From DAOUBF01 sp034432795 (GTDB lineage: Bacteria > Chloroflexota > Anaerolineae > DSLN01): a stretch of 64,000 nucleotides of DNA. Under the pieces are notes generated by a model that made no database searches, was not told where the DNA came from, and saw only the letters and a list, made by a program, of their open reading frames with translations. Location of the stretch: positions 1 through 64,000 of the forward strand of contig DAOUBF010000044.1 of assembly GCA_034432795.1 (NCBI GenBank), written 5' to 3'. Shown here piece after piece: positions 61,671 through 64,000 of this stretch; positions within the stretch are counted from its first letter, which is position 1; each line of letters starts with the position of its first letter. The translations under genes and the position numbers were made by a program.

Positions 61671-62732
61671 TCACGCCTTGGCTGCCGCCAGGCGCTCACC
61701 TAGGATCCCAGTGGGACGGAAGATTAAGATGAACACCAGAACGATAAAAGCGATCATATCTTTGAGTTGGTTCGGGTTGGGGATGCCCAGTCCATCCAGG
61801 AACAGGTTCGGGCCGATGGATTCCACCAGGCCCAGGACCATCGCCCCCAGCATGGCGCCGGGCACGTTGCCGATCCCTCCCAGGACTGCCGCGGTGAAGG
61901 CTTTCAGACCGGGGATGAAGCCCATAAAGAAATTCACCACCGGGAAGAGCAGCGCATACAAGACGCCCGCCAGCCCGGCGGAAGCGCCCCCCAGGGCAAA
62001 GGTGAACACGATCACCCGGTCCACATCAATCCCCATGAGCGCGGCGGCTTCTTTGTCCTCCGACACCGCCCGCATGGCCTTGCCGATCTTGGTCCGCTGC
62101 ACAACGGTATAGAGTGCCAGCATCAAGAGAATCGCGCTGATAATGACAACGACATGGGTCTTGGAAATACGCACCTCGCCCAGCGTCCAGCCCCCTTCCA
62201 GGAGCGGGATGGAGGGGTAAGCTTGGACCCCCGAACCATACAGGCCACGGAAGGTGTATTGCAGAAAGAAGGACGCACCGATGGCCGTGATCAGGGGCAC
62301 CAGGCGAGGAGCAGTGCGCAGGGGACGGTAGGCAATGCGCTCCAACAAGACGGCGACGGTGGTGGAGACTGCCATAGACAGGGCCGCGATCATGAGCAGG
62401 CTCAGAACGGGCTGCTGATTCAGGAAGCCAGAGCGGGCCAGGGCATTGGCCAGGAAGACCGCGGTAAATGGCCCGCTCATGAACACCTCGCTGTGGGCGA
62501 AGTTGATCATGCGCAGGATGCCGTAGACCAGGGTGTAGCCCAGGGCGATCAGGGCGTACACCCCGCCCAAGGCCAGCCCCTTAATCGCCAGGTCCAGCCA
62601 GTTCAGCCAGGTGTACTTGCCCAGACTGAGCGTCGCGGCCGAGCCGACCACGACAACCGCGCCGATAGACAGGCCGATGGCCCATACCAGCACATCGGTA
62701 AGTGTAAGACGCAGACGCCATGCTTGTAACAT
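61671..62732 (-). CDS. livH: Branched-chain amino-acid ABC transporter permease LivH
   Basis: A 353-residue permease with about eight membrane segments. LivH patterns include LALGGVYALIALGYTLVYGILRMINFAHSEVFM, the cytoplasmic loop GKAMRAVSEDKEAAALMGIDVDRVI and GGIGNVPGAMLGAMVLGLVE. An N-terminal segment of about 35 residues precedes the usual start. GGGAGGAAAGAT precedes the ATG. It lies after livK, from which it is separated by a stem-loop. Confidence 0.93.
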   Translation of the reverse strand: MLQAWRLRLTLTDVLVWAIGLSIGAVVVVGSAATLSLGKYTWLNWLDLAIKGLALGGVYALIALGYTLVYGILRMINFAHSEVFMSGPFTAVFLANALARSGFLNQQPVLSLLMIAALSMAVSTTVAVLLERIAYRPLRTAPRLVPLITAIGASFFLQYTFRGLYGSGVQAYPSIPLLEGGWTLGEVRISKTHVVVIISAILLMLALYTVVQRTKIGKAMRAVSEDKEAAALMGIDVDRVIVFTFALGGASAGLAGVLYALLFPVVNFFMGFIPGLKAFTAAVLGGIGNVPGAMLGAMVLGLVESIGPNLFLDGLGIPNPNQLKDMIAFIVLVFILIFRPTGILGERLAAAKA

Positions 62733-62791
62733 ATCTTTCCTCCCTCGCAGGACACGGCGCGCCGTGCCTTTACGGGCCTACCGTGATTCCG

Positions 62792-62823
62792 CAGGCGGGG
62801 CGAGGTTGCCCCCGCCCCGCCTG
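62792..62823 (-). promoter_or_regulatory. Intercistronic stem-loop between livK and livH
   Basis: CAGGCGGGGC (62792-62801) and GCCCCGCCTG (62814-62823) form a 10-bp stem with a 12-base loop. A GC-rich repeat (62838-62890) lies between it and the livK stop. Its position matches the stem-loop after the sugar-binding protein gene and suggests differential expression of the binding protein. Confidence 0.6.
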
Positions 62824-62837
62824 TGTCCTCCTTCCAC

Positions 62838-62890
62838 TCCTCCTCTCGCTCCCCTATCAGGGGAGGGGAAGGAGGAGAGGTGGGGAGGGC
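62838..62890. repeat. GC-rich palindromic repeat (degenerate copy 11)
   Basis: A CTCCTCTCGCTCCCCT / AGGGGAGGGGAAGGAG inverted repeat right after the livK stop, a diverged member of the family. Confidence 0.5.
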
Positions 62891-64000
62891 TTAGGGCCAG
62901 ATCTTCTCCGGTGGGTACTCACCCTTGTGATACTGATACACTGCGATATGCGGGTCCGCGCAGTCACCCGTCTCGGTGCAGGTCAGGTTGCCCGTCAGCC
63001 CCTTGAAGTCCTTGGTGGCATAGAGCGCATCGCGCAGCGCCTGGCGCGGGATATGCAGCGTGCCATCCGGGTCCTTCACCGCCACCTTCTCAATGGCCGC
63101 CTTGATCATCATGAAGGCGTCATAGGCATGCGCGTGGAAGATGCTGGGCGGCTTCTTGCCATACTTGGCCTCGTACTTCTTCAGGAACTCGTCATAGGCC
63201 GGGCCTGTGACCTCTGGGCTGGAGACATAGAAGCCCTCCACATCGTCCCCGGCCGCCGTGACCACATCCGGCGAGAACAGGCCATCCGCACCCATCAGGA
63301 TGGTCTTCTCCAGCCCGGCGGTGGCCTTCGCCTGGCGGATGATGAAACCGCCTGCGGGCAGGAAGATGGGGAAGTAGATCAGCTCCGGCTGGCCAGCGGC
63401 GATGCGCGTGAGCACGCCGGACATGTCCGTCTGGTTGGGATCAATCGCCTCCTGCACGGTGATCTCGCCGCCCAACTGCCTAAAGTTCTCGGCGAAGACC
63501 TGCTGCAACCTGTCGGCGTAGAGGCTACCATCGTGGATGGTGGCGGCCTTCTTGACCTTGAGGTACTCCCAGGCGAACCGGGCCGCTGCCGCGCCCTGAA
63601 CCAGGTCGTTATGCGCCGTGCGCAGATAGCCGGGGTGGTTGTTGGGGTTGCCCTTCTCAGTCAGGTCGGGCGCCGTGTTGGAGGGGGAGACAATCGCAAA
63701 CCCCGCCTTGGAGAGCAGGGGCACCGCCACGCGGGCTGCGCTGGAACAGTTCGTGCCGATCACAGCCACAATCGTGGGATCGGCCGCGAGCTTTGTACCA
63801 GCCGCCTGGCCGCCTTCGGAGCTACAGCCGGAGTCCTCACCATCAAACTTGATGGGGTGGTCCAGGATCTTGCCGCCCACATCGTCAATGGCGATTTCTA
63901 TGCCGGTACGTGAGTCAATGCCCAGCGATTCGTTCGGACCCGACACAACCAACGCATAGGCGATATGGATAGGCTCACCCGGGCCGATGTCCACGCAGCC
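62891..64000 (-). CDS. livK: Branched-chain amino-acid ABC transporter substrate-binding protein LivK (N-terminus outside window)
   Basis: A partial gene; its 5' end lies beyond the window. The visible 369 residues start inside the mature protein: IHIAYALVVSGPNESLGIDSRTGIEIAIDDVGGKIL, then VVAVIGTNCSSAARVAVPLLSKAGFAIVSPSNTAPDLTEKG, which form the ligand pocket of LivK/LivJ-type type I binding proteins. HAHAYDAFMMIKAAIE is typical near the end. Two cysteines in LTCTETGDCADP close to the C-terminus may form a disulfide. It should deliver branched-chain or other hydrophobic amino acids, or amides, to LivHMGF; the ligand is not certain. Confidence 0.93.
   Translation of the reverse strand, partial: GCVDIGPGEPIHIAYALVVSGPNESLGIDSRTGIEIAIDDVGGKILDHPIKFDGEDSGCSSEGGQAAGTKLAADPTIVAVIGTNCSSAARVAVPLLSKAGFAIVSPSNTAPDLTEKGNPNNHPGYLRTAHNDLVQGAAAARFAWEYLKVKKAATIHDGSLYADRLQQVFAENFRQLGGEITVQEAIDPNQTDMSGVLTRIAAGQPELIYFPIFLPAGGFIIRQAKATAGLEKTILMGADGLFSPDVVTAAGDDVEGFYVSSPEVTGPAYDEFLKKYEAKYGKKPPSIFHAHAYDAFMMIKAAIEKVAVKDPDGTLHIPRQALRDALYATKDFKGLTGNLTCTETGDCADPHIAVYQYHKGEYPPEKIWP

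Overview
The window is a high-GC chromosomal segment that looks like Chloroflexota (Anaerolineae or a related class), probably from a draft or metagenome assembly. The clues are Pro/Thr linkers of the NTPxPTNTP type in exported proteins, a secreted protein ending in a YYMPLVLK-type tail, an F420-type LLM oxidoreductase, a long lineage-type insertion in RpoB, and many GC-rich palindromic repeats. Kinship is inferred from protein features only; no 16S rRNA, tRNA or CRISPR was found.

Layout. 0.2-4.6 kb: two GT39-type membrane glycosyltransferases, one carrying a palindromic repeat inserted in frame. 4.8-9.9 kb: lipA, a DUF4258-type toxin-antitoxin pair, a decayed TPR gene, a CinA-domain protein, a lone receiver protein and rarA. 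10-14 kb: rpoB on its own, with a consensus promoter and a strong terminator but no rpoC. 14.2-14.5 kb: an array of small hairpin repeats. 14.8-18.2 kb: a probable operon of a dicluster Fe-S protein, DUF166, a CooC-like ATPase and two-subunit class I fumarase. 18.3-23.3 kb: hutU and a sugar ABC importer without its ATPase. 23.7-34 kb: a receiver protein, an O-antigen-polymerase-like TPR protein, a lytic transglycosylase and several exported proteins. 34-38.5 kb: asnS, two acetyltransferases and purH. 38.5-43.3 kb: a VIT/VWA surface protein, then S1, S21 and IF-1 genes. 43.3-46.4 kb: an LLM oxidoreductase and a TaqI-type restriction-modification locus with an intact methylase and a frameshifted endonuclease. 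46.7-51.8 kb: thrB, thrC, pterin dehydratase, a Phd/PIN toxin-antitoxin pair, an ArsM-like methyltransferase and OsmC. 52-56.4 kb: a hypothetical gene and a SARP/BTAD-ATPase-TPR regulator cut by an in-frame TGA. 56.6-64 kb: a small membrane protein, an MFS transporter and a branched-chain amino-acid ABC importer (livKHMGF; livK runs off the window).

How the genes work together. The liv importer, the sugar importer and urocanase suggest a heterotroph using amino acids and sugars. Fumarase, lipoyl synthase, PurH and ThrB/ThrC are core metabolism. S1, S21, IF-1, AsnS and RpoB are information processing. The most notable points are the palindromic element with a 12-bp target duplication inside a coding sequence, the DUF166/CooC/Fe-S/fumarase cluster, the broken TaqI endonuclease, the nonsense-interrupted SARP regulator beside relics of similar TPR genes, and the solitary rpoB.
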